This document shows positions 1 through 10,216 of a stretch of DNA of 64,000 bases, one piece after another. The stretch lies in the NCBI GenBank assembly GCA_037367355.1, contig CM074695.1:1798001-1862000 (forward strand). Direction: 5' to 3'. Positions within the stretch are counted from its first letter, which is position 1. Every line of letters begins with the position of its first letter. The stretch is from Neoscytalidium dimidiatum (taxonomy: Eukaryota; Ascomycota; Dothideomycetes; Botryosphaeriales; Botryosphaeriaceae). The notes beneath the pieces are model-generated. The model saw only the letters and a list, made by a program, of their open reading frames with translations. It searched no databases and was not told the DNA's origin. A program made the position numbers and the translations under genes.

Positions 1-61
1 GATCCAACATTAAATCTTACGATGCGCCCAGAAATTGCGTGAGTGTACGACATCCAGAACC

Positions 62-1377
62 TCAGAGACTACCTTCCCTAGAATTCACATGTCCGTACTT
101 AGATAATTCAAGGCCTCCGGTGCGGTGATCCCCCAATATCTCTTCTGCGGAGAGTGTGGTTCTACCACGATTCCCCGAGTACACGCCGGGGCTGTTGTGG
201 ATGTTCCATAGCTCGGGATGACTATCCGGGGGTTCTGAAGTCCAAGTCGTTTTACCGAGGAGTCTTCCTACTAACTTCACTAAGGGACGTAGTTTTGGTA
301 GGCAGCAGCAGATGACAGCACTGCTCTCAGTCAGCGCCATTCATCCAATAACGTCAGTTGTTCATTGCGTGCATACGTATAGACCTCCATACCGGTCCAG
401 ATCATCAAGTCAACCGTTCCCCAAGTCGGATCCGTCAGGTCGAGAGAAACAATCTTGATCAGTCGGATGATTGTGACAAAACATGCACTAGAGCAATTGA
501 GCAATTAGCTCTGATGCGCGTTGCTATCGCAAAAACAATCAGAGTTGCTTACAAGCCTCCAAAAACCAACGTACAGGCAATCAGGACTTTCTGATACCGG
601 GAAATATTCAGTCTCCATATATAGGGCATAGGAAGAATCATCAGGCCGAAGTCGGATGTTATGCCACCGATTGCCACACCGACATAAAACTTGAAGAGGT
701 CGATGCAGTTCTGTTGCGTACCATCCCAGAAACTATTGATTGGCCAGCATGTACGTATGGATGGGATATACTAGTAATACAGAATCAGCGGCAGAGCGGA
801 GAGTCGAAATCTGAGGGCGTCGAGCATTCCAAACGGACGGACCGTCTTACTGTAGATATTGCCCAGGCAACGATTATAAACACGAATATACGTAGATAGT
901 AGCGCATGCTGGTAACTTCGAAAATGCGATAGTAGAGTGCTACCAGAGATAATCTTGCACAAGCCAAGCCCGTAGTGTACAGTATTTCGTTAGCAACGAT
1001 AGTCTGGAAGAACCGCGGAATACTGTCCGGGTCTTCTTGCGCGACCACCGCAGCGTGTCTGCCAAGGCCAAACCGCAGCCACAACATTGTGCCAGTGAAG
1101 ACGCCTACTGTACTTACCTATAGTTTTGTTCAGCTAAATCACCCCGAGGTCCATGCGCTTTACGCCATCTTGAACTTACCGCTGCAACTAGTGCAAACCA
1201 GTCATCCGATGACAACGCTTTTCCCCCCATACGTGCTGAGGCAAATCTCGCAATGACAGCCAACACCATCAAAATGAAGAAAGCAATATGGACTGCGTAG
1301 ACCTCGCCCTGCCGATTCTCCGCCAGAAAGGCAGCCTGTTCTTCGGGTGTCATCGTAGCAGTAGCTGCGATGCACAC
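62..1377 (-). CDS. PTH11-like rhodopsin-domain integral membrane protein, five exons
   Basis: Predicted seven-helix plasma-membrane protein of the fungal PTH11-like (rhodopsin-domain) family. Some members are GPCR-like receptors, but most have no known ligand. Exons on the minus strand are 1377–1180, 1117–851, 770–553, 487–385 and 325–62, giving 1050 nt and 349 aa; all four introns are GT–AG and 59–80 bp. Family landmarks seen are a first helix near residues 28–50 followed by DDW, a helix ending LWLRFGLGRH, the segment LSLVALYYRIFE, FWDGTQQNC before a further helix, ITSDFGLMILPMPYIWRL, TDPTW, and a last-helix end reading CCCLPKLRPL. The start is the first ATG of the exon with the first helix. 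The tail after the last helix is short and polar. The intron 3 to exon 3 join is less certain than the others. A second member lies at the right edge of the window. Confidence 0.85.
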
Positions 1378-1703
1378 AGTATCACAGTTTCCGAGGGTGC
1401 AGGTGAAGAACGCGGCCGCGGCTCCCTTAAAGCGCTCCGAGCCCTGACAGTAGCTGTAAACTTCTAAAGGAGTTGAGGCGACAATAAGTGGAGCTGTCGG
1501 CAGTGAATGCTGAAGATGGGTGTTGACGAGTCAACAAAGCGTTGTCAAATACGATCATTCATGCTTAGCTTGAGGGGCAAGGGCCTGTAAGTTTCGAGTC
1601 TCTTTGCACAATTGATCACAACTGCTCTGTAAAGCTTGAACTTGGCAAGATTTGGGTCTGAGGCTAAAATTTTGTCGAGCCGCTCCATGGCTGCTCTCCA
1701 GAT
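1378..1703. other. Intergenic, promoter side of the PTH11-like gene
   Basis: This 326-bp stretch lies upstream of the PTH11-like start and downstream of the hydrolase stop, both on the minus strand. No coding signal was recognised. It should hold the promoter of the PTH11-like gene and the hydrolase 3' UTR. Confidence 0.5.
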
Positions 1704-2571
1704 TCATGGTTGCCAATCTCCAATTGGTCGTTTGCGTCGATTTGCGTCGAAGTCGGCCAGGAGATTGATCGCTGCGTCAACAACTCGCTCTTGACCCGAG
1801 GCAAAGAAGGCATGACTCGCCTCTGCAACCAGAACCGTGCGCTTAATATTGCCCAGGGCGGCGTAGGCCTCCTGACCGGGAAGTGGAATAACCCGATCTG
1901 CTCCGCAGAAGATGTACCCTGATATGCTTGTGTAGAAGGGGTCGTCTAAGGGTGAGTAACTGATAGGCGAATTGAGCGAGTTTAGAGACTGCGGCTTGAG
2001 CATGGATATATATCGCGCGGCGACCGACTCGGGCAGATCATGATACATGGTCTCCTTAGCGCCGCTGAAGGTTACGAATCCTGAGGTGCTCTATCACGAG
2101 ACTGTGTAAATATGTGTACCTTCAAGATAAAAATAAACGAAAGGAACTGACATCGTAGTCCACCCATGGCGGTAGATGTCCTATGTCCGTTCCCATCATG
2201 TCAAGTGTTGATTTTCCGATCATTGGCGTTACGGCACTGACAAAGATGAGGCCAACCACACCTCCTGTCTTCCCTGCCATTCGTCGCTCGGCTTTGCTCA
2301 ATCCCTGTACTGCGCCGCCGCCGTAGACGCCGCCGTAAGAGTGCATGAGCAGAACCACATCCTTTCCCGACTCGATGAGAGGGATCAGAAGGCCGGCCCT
2401 GAGCGAGTCAGCATCCTTGTCAGAAGTGGCCTCGAATGCATTCTCCATCAGCACACTCGGCGCGTTCTGGCTGACGAAGCTGTATCTTCGCGAGCGAAAG
2501 TGGTTCGAGAGGTCATGGAAGAAGTCCTTCGTATGCCATGCGCCCGGGACGCCAACGACTGTCGGTAACAT
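1704..2571 (-). CDS. Alpha/beta hydrolase fold protein, two exons
   Basis: Small cytosolic-type hydrolase of the AB_hydrolase-1 group. Exons are 2571–2152 and 2090–1704 around a 61-bp intron, giving 268 aa. The nucleophile elbow reads HSYGG (Ser78). The other triad members are probably Asp205 in CGADRVIP and His233 in SHAFF, both at the expected spacing. The N-terminal VVGVPGAWH is the oxyanion-loop strand seen in this family. There is no signal peptide, so the protein is probably intracellular. The substrate cannot be told: relatives include esterases and lactonases, some of them in secondary-metabolite clusters. No polyketide synthase, NRPS or other biosynthetic core gene is nearby, so a cluster role is not supported. 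Splice phase joins DYD to STSGFVTFSG cleanly. Confidence 0.87.
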
Positions 2572-2926
2572 CTTTTATATCGAGAGGTTGGAAAGAGTGA
2601 GGTGATTTTAAGAATTAACAAAAATAAAAGTGTAGCAAAGTGTAAGTAGTGGCATGATCAGGCCCTGTTCTATGTAATTTATATTTTTTAGGAGTACGTC
2701 GATAAATGCTAAGACGGATGTCACGGAGTTGGGGCCAGTGGCGCAGCCATCCGACCTGCAAGGAGTCTGAATCATGCAGACATCCGGATTTGTTCTCGGA
2801 GCTGGGCTCTCAGAAGATACCGATTACGGATGGGTGGCTTTGACGGCGCGCCCCGAGCCGCAAGCATGGAGCAATTTCAGAAGTCCTGACCTTCGAGCGG
2901 ATATTACAAGCATCGTTCTGATCGTC
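2572..2926. other. Intergenic, promoter side of the hydrolase
   Basis: This 355-bp stretch lies between the hydrolase start and the last readable part of the HET relic. No gene was recognised. Part of it may be decayed HET coding sequence. Confidence 0.4.
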
Positions 2927-4236
2927 TTATTCTACTGAGAAGGGTCCTTGAGAGTCATGATACAGCAACGCGCTCTTCAGGGCAAACACGAAGGGGGTTA
3001 CTCTCCATTTCTCACCCTCGGCATGGAAACCAAGTGGTAGGTTTCGGTGAGAAGATGGTTCGTCCGTCATTCCCAGAAAACTCGGTCCGAACCGAAACGG
3101 ATGGTCTGGGCGAAAGAATCCGTTCTTGAATGGCCTAAGCGCTTGGATAGTGGCGAGGCTGTAACAGCTCTCCAATGATCGGACATGTCGTCTAGCACGG
3201 CCCTCACTCCTTTCTTAACTCCATCTACAGATAACAGAACATGAAAAGAGTGCAATATATCTGTGTTGCGCGTGACAATAGCTCCGATGGCATGCAGAAT
3301 GGAGATATCAACGATGCAGTTCAGATAAACACGCCCCATTGGAGCCGCATCCTCCATCCAACCTTGTTCGTCTCCGACGCCATTCTGTAATATACAAAGA
3401 CTACTAATCTATAGGTATCGGATACATAATTGCTGAGTAATAAGAATAGCATCGCGGAACGATCTTGGCAGTTCGGGCATGAGTATTTGTCGTCTGAACT
3501 CTTCTTCATTGCTCGATGAGAGCCGGAGGAATGGAGGTTGGCGCCATCAATGGCTCAGAGTTGCGTATTGGTCTTGTGAAGGCTTCAAAGCAATGAAAAG
3601 AAGACGTGGTGCGCGTTTATTGAGGTCCAGCAATCTCTTGGAATACCAAACTGTGTCTTGAGTAGGGTCTCCGTTCTCGCAGGCAACGTGGGTAGAAACG
3701 CAGTCATGCAGCCACTTGGAGGCCTGGTTGGCAACTTCTCTGTGTCCTGTGGTATGGGGGAAGGCTTTCCGGGAGCCATCATGCCTAACATGCCACGGTT
3801 CCTTGGGTAGATCTGCGACAGCAAGTTCCAAGGCTACCTCATGGTAATCAGAGGGTTGAACATCTGGCGAGTAGAATATCCTAAAGCGTCTTACAAGCTC
3901 CTTTGGCTCCGACACTAGAGTTATGAACATCGTGACCATTTGCAATTCTTCGCCCGGGCGCACAGCGTACTTAAACCTCATCGGCGAATCCTCCAGCGGA
4001 AAGTCCTGAAAAGAGGATGAAACGCTCTGATGGACGCAAAGGCAAACCTTGCGACCGGAGCGGGCCGCAAGTTGCAGTTCGTCAAGGCTCTGATGGTAGT
4101 AGACTTCAGTCCATCCACCTACTGGGCGACGGAGAATAGATAAGCACATTTCGCAGAGCATCCTTGCCGAGATGGGAGCAAAGACGGTGGAATATATTGA
4201 AAAAGTACATGTAGCACGGGCAGGAAATGATGACAT
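2927..4236 (-). pseudogene. HET-domain (heterokaryon incompatibility) pseudogene
   Basis: HET proteins trigger cell death when incompatible hyphae fuse. On the minus strand an ORF from 4236 runs through the typical pre-HET region (C..C, then a short cysteine-containing stretch) to the block YATLSH, which should continue with CWGG. A TGA stands where the Cys codon belongs, at 3547–3549. In the same frame the HET blocks continue: LPRSFRDAILITQQLCIRYL, then a TAG (about 3406) where the invariant Trp of RYLWIDSLCIIQD belongs, then SLCILQN and MGRVYLNCIVDIS. After about 3070 the frame is lost. The SFRDAI and SLCI blocks are otherwise well preserved, so decay looks recent. Two stops inside the most conserved motif make a functional HET domain unlikely. 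The boundaries are approximate. Confidence 0.85.
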
Positions 4237-4959
4237 AGCCCTTTGATTTACCCGCAGCAGGCGGCAATCGTAAAACCAGTTTCTTCCATACAGTGAAATA
4301 AGCCGCCACCATTACACAGACCAAGTTCCGGGGCTCTTCCTGGGACCCTGCATCTGAACATCCAAGAGACTGTATCATGAACTGCTAGATGAGTCCTCGT
4401 GGTTCATCCCTGTTAAAAGAAACCATACTTCGATAGCGCTATTTAAAACAGCCGATAAAGGGTCAAAAAGACTTGAGAGAAGGCTCTGGATGTATCGTCA
4501 TACTTGCACTCCATCTGATATGCTCAGATTAAAACAAGATTTAACGAGGAGGGTGAAGAACGATCGCGCAGAAGTGTGCCGAGGACGATATTTACCTGTA
4601 GGTGGTTAAAGCATTTTCTAGCTCACAAGTCTTGTGGTTTCCCTTTGTGGTTGGTCCGTCTTCACAAGAGAAGGGTCGATCAACCTCGCGTAATGGGGAG
4701 GCATAGCGCTCCAGTGGTATGCATGGAATACCTAAGTCTTGTATAATTAACAAGAATCCGGAGTATGATGATGCTTTCATGAATTTCAGTTTCTCTCGAA
4801 GATCCAACGAAGCACAAAGCCCGCGAAAGACCCTACGCCCATCCCACGCTACCACCCGGAGACGACCTCCAACAATTCATCCAGACACAGCAGCAATAAA
4901 CAAGTGCTGACACAGCCCGTTTTTCTCGGTCTCCATAAAAGTACCAACAACGCCGTAAC
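4237..4959. other. Intergenic between HET relic and GT34-like gene
   Basis: This 723-bp stretch has only short ORFs and no recognised product. It would contain the former HET promoter and the 3' UTR of the GT34-like gene. Confidence 0.4.
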
Positions 4960-6485
4960 TCAACCTTCCTCCACTCTCTTTCCCCTCCCGTACATTGCCT
5001 CCCTAACCTCCCCAACCGCCTCCTCCAACACCGCCTTCCTCCCGGCGCCCCAACTGATCGCGCCCTGCACCTTCCCCACGCACTCCACGAGCAACTTCCA
5101 CGCATCGTCCCCATCCACCTGCCCGGGCCTCTCCCTATCCCACTGCTCCCTCACCTCCTCCGCCTCCTGCAGCACCGCCCTCCCCCTCGCGATCCTCTCC
5201 CAAAAATCCCACGCCTCGAGCGGGCCCTGGCCCGCCTCGGGCGGCGGCTTGCTCTGCGCCTTGCCATGGGCGCGGGCCTCGACCAGCGCCTTCGGGACGC
5301 TGACGTCGCCATCGGCCCCCGCCGAGAAGGAGAAGAAGAACGACTTGGACGACGACGCGCGGACGTCCTTCTTGGCGTCGGCGAAGCCGAAGGGGTACGC
5401 GCGATCCATGCGGCCCTTTTCGACGGCGGAGACGGCGTCCTTGAGCCCCTTCCAGCGGCGGCCGCCAAGGCTGGCCGGGAAGTGCTCAGCCGCGCGCAGC
5501 CACCAGCCGTCCTCCTCGCTGGCTGTGCCCGCCGCGCCGCCCGCCGCGCCGGACCACGCGTACCAGCGCTCCGGCTGCAGCACGATGTGCTTGTAGCCCT
5601 CCTCGTCCATGGCCGTGATATCGGCGAGCGTCTTGGCCAGCGCGAAGTCCTCGTCCGCGACGCCCGGGTCGAGGAGCGGCTGCGCGAGCAGGCGTTGGAG
5701 GAGTGTTGCCGTCCAGGGGTGAACCCGCAGAAAAAAGGCGGCCGTGCTGACGGCTGGGTAGTCGGGGTTGGCGGTGATGGGGGAGGAGGGGTCGTAGGCG
5801 CCAAGGAAGTGGACATCGTTAAGAGGGATGGAGTGGGATTCGGACGGGGAGTGCGAGGAGGTCATGTTGGTAGTGATGCTGTTGGGAGGGAGAAAGAGGG
5901 ACAGGGGGATAGTGGGATCGTTGAGGACGGCGGTGGGTGCGAGGAACCTATCGATTGTTAGTTCTTAGATCGTCTCCAGAGAATCATAAGATCTGCCCGA
6001 CGGGGATTATTTCCAGGATAGGAACTGTGAATTGACGGCACTCACATTATCCACTCGGCTGCATCTGTATCATTCTTGTTCAATTCCATCGTCACCAGGG
6101 CCTGCAACCATCCCCACTTCCCCCACCACCCACCCACCAATTTCTTGCGCAAAACCGTGGTTGCGTATCCCCACCTCTCAGCATGTTTCTCGTGAGTCAG
6201 GAGCACACGTTCGAGCAGATCATTTTTGTCGGGCTCATCATACAACACGCTCGCCAAAACGATCCTGGCCGGATCCTTCCGCCCGATCCAAACGTCGGCG
6301 AGATCTCGCCATCGAGCTTTGGACGCCGTGCTATGCCAATACGAGTGCGTCTGCAGCGAGAGATGGTTTGCGAAGGAAGAGGCGTGGGTAGGATTGAATG
6401 CGTCGGTCAGGAGGGTCGCGAAGAGGACAAAAACGATGATGGCGCCGAGAACAAGGGCGCGGGTCTGGTGGAATAGGAGAAGCAT
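4960..6485 (-). CDS. GT34-like (Gma12/Mnn10-type) type II membrane glycosyltransferase
   Basis: Exons are 6485–6046 and 5947–4960 around a 98-bp intron, giving 475 aa. A short N-terminal tail is followed by one hydrophobic helix (about residues 9–27), as in Golgi type II glycosyltransferases. Then come KHAERWGYATTV, AEWIM, IPLSLFLPP, FFLRVHPWTATLLQ and a PERWY motif, a pattern like fungal GT34 alpha-galactosyl or mannosyl transferases. The canonical acidic DxD after AEWI is not present: the spliced protein reads EWIMFLAPTAVLNDP. No small exon that would restore it is visible in the intron. Either the protein is a non-canonical or inactive member, or the local gene model is incomplete. The C-terminal third is rich in Ala, Glu and Arg and is predicted to be helical. 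Codon use in exon 2 is very GC-rich. Confidence 0.72.
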
Positions 6486-7500
6486 GGTTCCTGTGTCAGC
6501 CTATCGATTCGTTTCTCGTGTTTATTTCTTTCCCCCGGATTTCCCAGGAGAGTTTTGTGCAAGAGAGTGTGGGTATTATTGGGAAAGAGACGTTGGTCGA
6601 TCAGGCTGTGGAGAGCGATGACGACGACTGTAACTGATCTGTTACAACGGCGCAGATGCGCAACATTGCAGCTCTGCTGCAAGGTGGAAAGGAACGCAAG
6701 CAAAAACTTCAGGAGCAACAACGCGCGGGCAAGTCAGAAGAGAGTAATTGGCAAAAACAAGAGAGCAAGGACTGGTGGAAGGGGAAGAGCTCGACGCCAG
6801 AAGCTGGACGGGCGGACGCGTGGGCGGCGTTATGACGGAGGGGCAGTGGCGCGGCTGGGGAAATAGAGTGTGCACCGGCGGTGACGCGTTGCCGTTGCGC
6901 GGAGGAAAAGCGAATGGGAGTCTTGACTACAACGCACTGTTGCCAGCCGCGCACGACATGAATAATTAGCCCGTCTTGTCTGCATCTTCGAAATCGAGCG
7001 ACAAAGGGGGAACAGGACAGAAAGGCAGTGAAAGCTAGACGTCAAACCTCCGACACTTGGAGAAACGCAAAAGTGCGGGACAGATGGTGGGTTTCGGCCG
7101 CCAGATAGATGAAGCACAAGCCGCCGCATCCATGCAGCCCTACCGTCCACACAGCCGCCCCGTCTCCTCGCCTCTCGTTCGTGACGACCGGCGAGCTGGT
7201 GCCGTTTCCGGAAAATGGGGATGCGTGGGGCTCGGGGCGGCGCTACGGGCTGAGACAAGGGCGGGAATAAAAATTTGGAAGCGGGTTGTTTGATGCCTGA
7301 GGGACGGAGGGCAGAAGCGGGCGAGGGTATGCGAACTCACCCTTGTGTAATGGAGGCATGGGTCGGGCAGAGACAGAGAGAGGCTAGCGGCAGTTGCGGT
7401 GGCGCAGACGTTAGCTGTCTCGTACGAGGGGAAAAGCCTAAAGCTTAAATCGACATTGGTCCAGAAATCTTAAATGGCACCATCCGGGGGGGCAGCCTGT

Positions 7501-7528
7501 GCTGAGAGCTGAGAGCTGAGCGCTGAGA
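7501..7528. repeat. Tandem heptamer, GCTGAGA type, four units
   Basis: Four consecutive 7-bp units read GCTGAGA, GCTGAGA, GCTGAGC and GCTGAGA. This is one of five period-7 arrays in the window. Confidence 0.9.
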
Positions 7529-7786
7529 GCGAGGGTGAGGTCCGACCGCGCGCGAAACGGCAGAAACAGCGCGCAGTTTAAAGGGAGCTGAGCGAGCGGC
7601 AGGTGGCAGACACGACGACTATTTTCGGCGTCACAGCACGAGAGCGGGCGCGTATTGCTGACGGCGGCGTCCGTGTTCGTAGTGAGAGGTTGTGGGAGAC
7701 GGGGCGTGTACACTGCTGTTTAGTCGGCGCCGTGGCATCGAGCCGGACCCGGTGCGGGGGATCGTGGCTCACCCCTGACGGCTGGT

Positions 7787-7842
7787 GGGCAGTGGGCAGT
7801 GGGCAGTGGGCAGTGGGCAGTGGGCAGTGAGCGGTGGGCGGT
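7787..7842. repeat. Tandem heptamer, GGGCAGT, six exact plus two diverged units
   Basis: Six exact 7-bp copies cover 7787–7828, followed by GAGCGGT and GGGCGGT. This is the longest period-7 array in the window. Confidence 0.95.
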
Positions 7843-8359
7843 CGGCACCCAACCGAACGAGGCCACTGTGGCTGCATCTCCCTGCCCGCCGAGTGCTTGG
7901 CCCTCCCCTCCCTCTCTCGATCCATCTCAACCCACAAAATTACCGACCGGATGATAGCGGATCGGTGCGTCCTCCGGCCACTTCCGCGTCTTGCCGTCCA
8001 CGCTTCCCAGTCGATCTGGCAACCTTGCATCCCGCTCCTCGCCAATGCCTGTTCATCTCACCACACTTATCGCAGATCAAGATCGCCAATTGGGCATCTA
8101 TCGTACCAAATGCTTGCATTGTCTTTTCTCGTGTCAGCGTGTCATAATCCGTGTCGTCTACTCATCACCGGTTGTGTGTATGCTATCCTAAGCCCCTGCC
8201 CGCCGCCAACGTTCTGTAGGGAATGTCGTTCCGGGCCGTTGAAACCCAGCCTTGCCGTCCTGCCCAGCTGCAACACCGGCCTTGCATGCCTCGCTCTCGT
8301 GCCGCCCTCATTGGCCAATCTGACTCGCTTGGGTACGCCAGCTGTAAGGGCAAGCACAT

Positions 8360-10216
8360 CTAGCACACCGCGTGCGTCTTGCCCGTCTTGCCCTGCAGCG
8401 AGTGCTCCTCGTCCGCGAAGTGCTGGTTAGTCAACGTCCTGTGCCGGTGCAGCTTGGTGGCATGCTGCGAGACGTGTCTGTGCCTTGTGTGAGCTTCCGG
8501 CGCCTGCCAAACCATATTCCCGCCACATTGGACTTACTCGGTGTGCTCCTTGACCCTCTTCGGCTCCATCTTGTCCAAGACCTGAAGAGCCAGCTTGAAG
8601 TCCTGGATGAGAGCATCGCAGCGGCTGCGCGAGAAATCTTCACGCACGACGACACGCATCAGCTTGAGCTTCTCGCTGTGCGGCGCCATCGTGTATGCTG
8701 GGACGACCCATCCACGCTCGCGGAGCTGGTGTGCAATCGCGAACTCGTCGTAGTGCTTCTCCAACTCTGGGTCGAGCCGGCATGCAACCAACGGGAGTCC
8801 CTTGCCTCCTCCCTCCGACATGATGATGAAACCAAGCGCCTTCAGATTGGCCGCAAGATAATCCGCCGTACGCGTGAGGTTCCTGGTTCCCAGTGAGCAC
8901 ATGTTCACCAGAATGTTCCGAACCGAAACTTTATCGAGAAACTCCCGATTTCCGCGGAACCCTTGATATCCGACCCCGCGGCAAAAGACCCGCTGGATTT
9001 TTATTTGCCGATCCATAATGCTGGATTGCCCCAGTGTTGGGCAACTCCCTCCAAGGTGCATGGGTGAACTTACATCATGATGGACCTATAGCCATGCTTG
9101 CCCAACCTGATCATCTGATAGTACTGGCCGATGATCTGCGAAGCTCCGCGAGAGAAGTTGAGCGTGAAAGAAGCCTGATCAGCACCGAGGTAGTTGATGT
9201 TAAAGATCAGCTCCTTCGGCAGGTATTCGGGGTCACGCCAGACAACCCATCCGACACCAGGATAGACCAGGCCATACTTGTGGCCGGAAACATTGATGCT
9301 CGCAACCTTGGGCAGGCGGAAGTCCCAGACCAACTCCGGGTTGACGAAGGGAGCAACGAAGCCACCGGAAGCGGCGTCGACGTGGATGGAAACATCCATG
9401 TCATTCTCCTCCAACAAGTCGTTGATCTCCTTGATATCCTCGTACTGGCCAGTGTACGTCGTGCCGAGAATGGCGCAGATGCCAATGGTGTTCTCGTCGA
9501 CGAGGTTGACAGCCTCGACGGGATCAATGATGTAACGGTCTTTAGTGCAGTACACGTACTTCTCTTCAACGTCAAAGTAGCGGGCGGCTTTCTCCCAGCA
9601 GACCTGGACAGCAGAGTTCATGACAATGTTGGGCTTGTCGAACGGCTTGCCCTCGGCCTTACGCCTGTTGACCCAGCGCTTCTTCATGGCTAGCACAGCC
9701 AACATGATGGCCTCGGACGAGCCAATGGTACTAGTGCCCATGGCATTGGTGTTCTCATCGTGCGAGGGGATGTTGAAGAGGCGGGCAATCATCGACACGC
9801 AGCGATTCTGAATGTCAGCGGACACGGGGTACTCCTCGTAGTCGATGAAGTTCTTGGCGAAGCAGTCGGTCATGAGCTTCTCGGCCTCATCCTCCATGTA
9901 GGTGGTGACGAACGAGGCGAGGTTGAGGGTGGGTGTGCCGTCGAGAGAGAGGTCATCCTTGATCAGACCTAGCCATCGTAAGCGCACGGAGAAGAGAAAC
10001 GGAACCAATTAGACGCGCACGGTAGGCAATTTCCTTGGGCATCTCCCGTTCGGGCATCTCATGCCTAGGGATTTCCTCGGCAGCGAAGCGGGAGCCATAG
10101 ACGGAGGTGGTGATGGTGCTGGGTTCAAGGTAGTCCTCAAGCTTGATCTTTTCGACGCCCTCAATGACGGGCATGGACGCCTCAAGGTCGGTGGGGATTC
10201 GGGCGAGATGCACCAT
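8360..10216 (-). CDS. Glutamate decarboxylase (PLP-dependent), four exons
   Basis: Converts L-glutamate to GABA and CO2, feeding the GABA shunt in the cytosol. Exons are 10216–10021, 9968–9074, 8882–8538 and 8477–8360, giving 1554 nt and 517 aa, close to the usual fungal length. Seen motifs are [18 protein letters not shown] at the start of the catalytic domain, [10 protein letters not shown], the PLP-stacking and binding segment HVDAASGG (Asp near 263), and the Schiff-base lysine in SGHKYG (about Lys296). [13 protein letters not shown] opens the C-terminal domain, and the protein ends [10 protein letters not shown]. The start context is CCACCATGG. Intron 2 (191 bp) is longer than the others. 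Both flanks are long GC-rich intergenic blocks, which may mean extensive upstream control or a long leader. Confidence 0.97.

Larger units (their letters stand above)
6486..8359. other. GC-rich intergenic region with two heptamer repeats
   Basis: This 1.87-kb stretch lies between the GT34-like start and the GAD stop, both on the minus strand. The ORFs here are Arg/Ser-rich shadows without domains. It contains two period-7 tandem repeats, listed separately. The part near 6486–6800 is the likely GT34 promoter. Confidence 0.5.

Noticed and set aside
62..4236. Secondary-metabolite cluster around the hydrolase
   Set aside because: No polyketide synthase, NRPS, terpene cyclase, P450 or oxidase nearby; hydrolase, PTH11-like gene and HET relic do not make a cluster.
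5151..5816. 221-aa ORF made mostly of Arg, Ser, Pro and Ala
   Set aside because: Out-of-frame shadow of exon 2 of the GT34-like gene.
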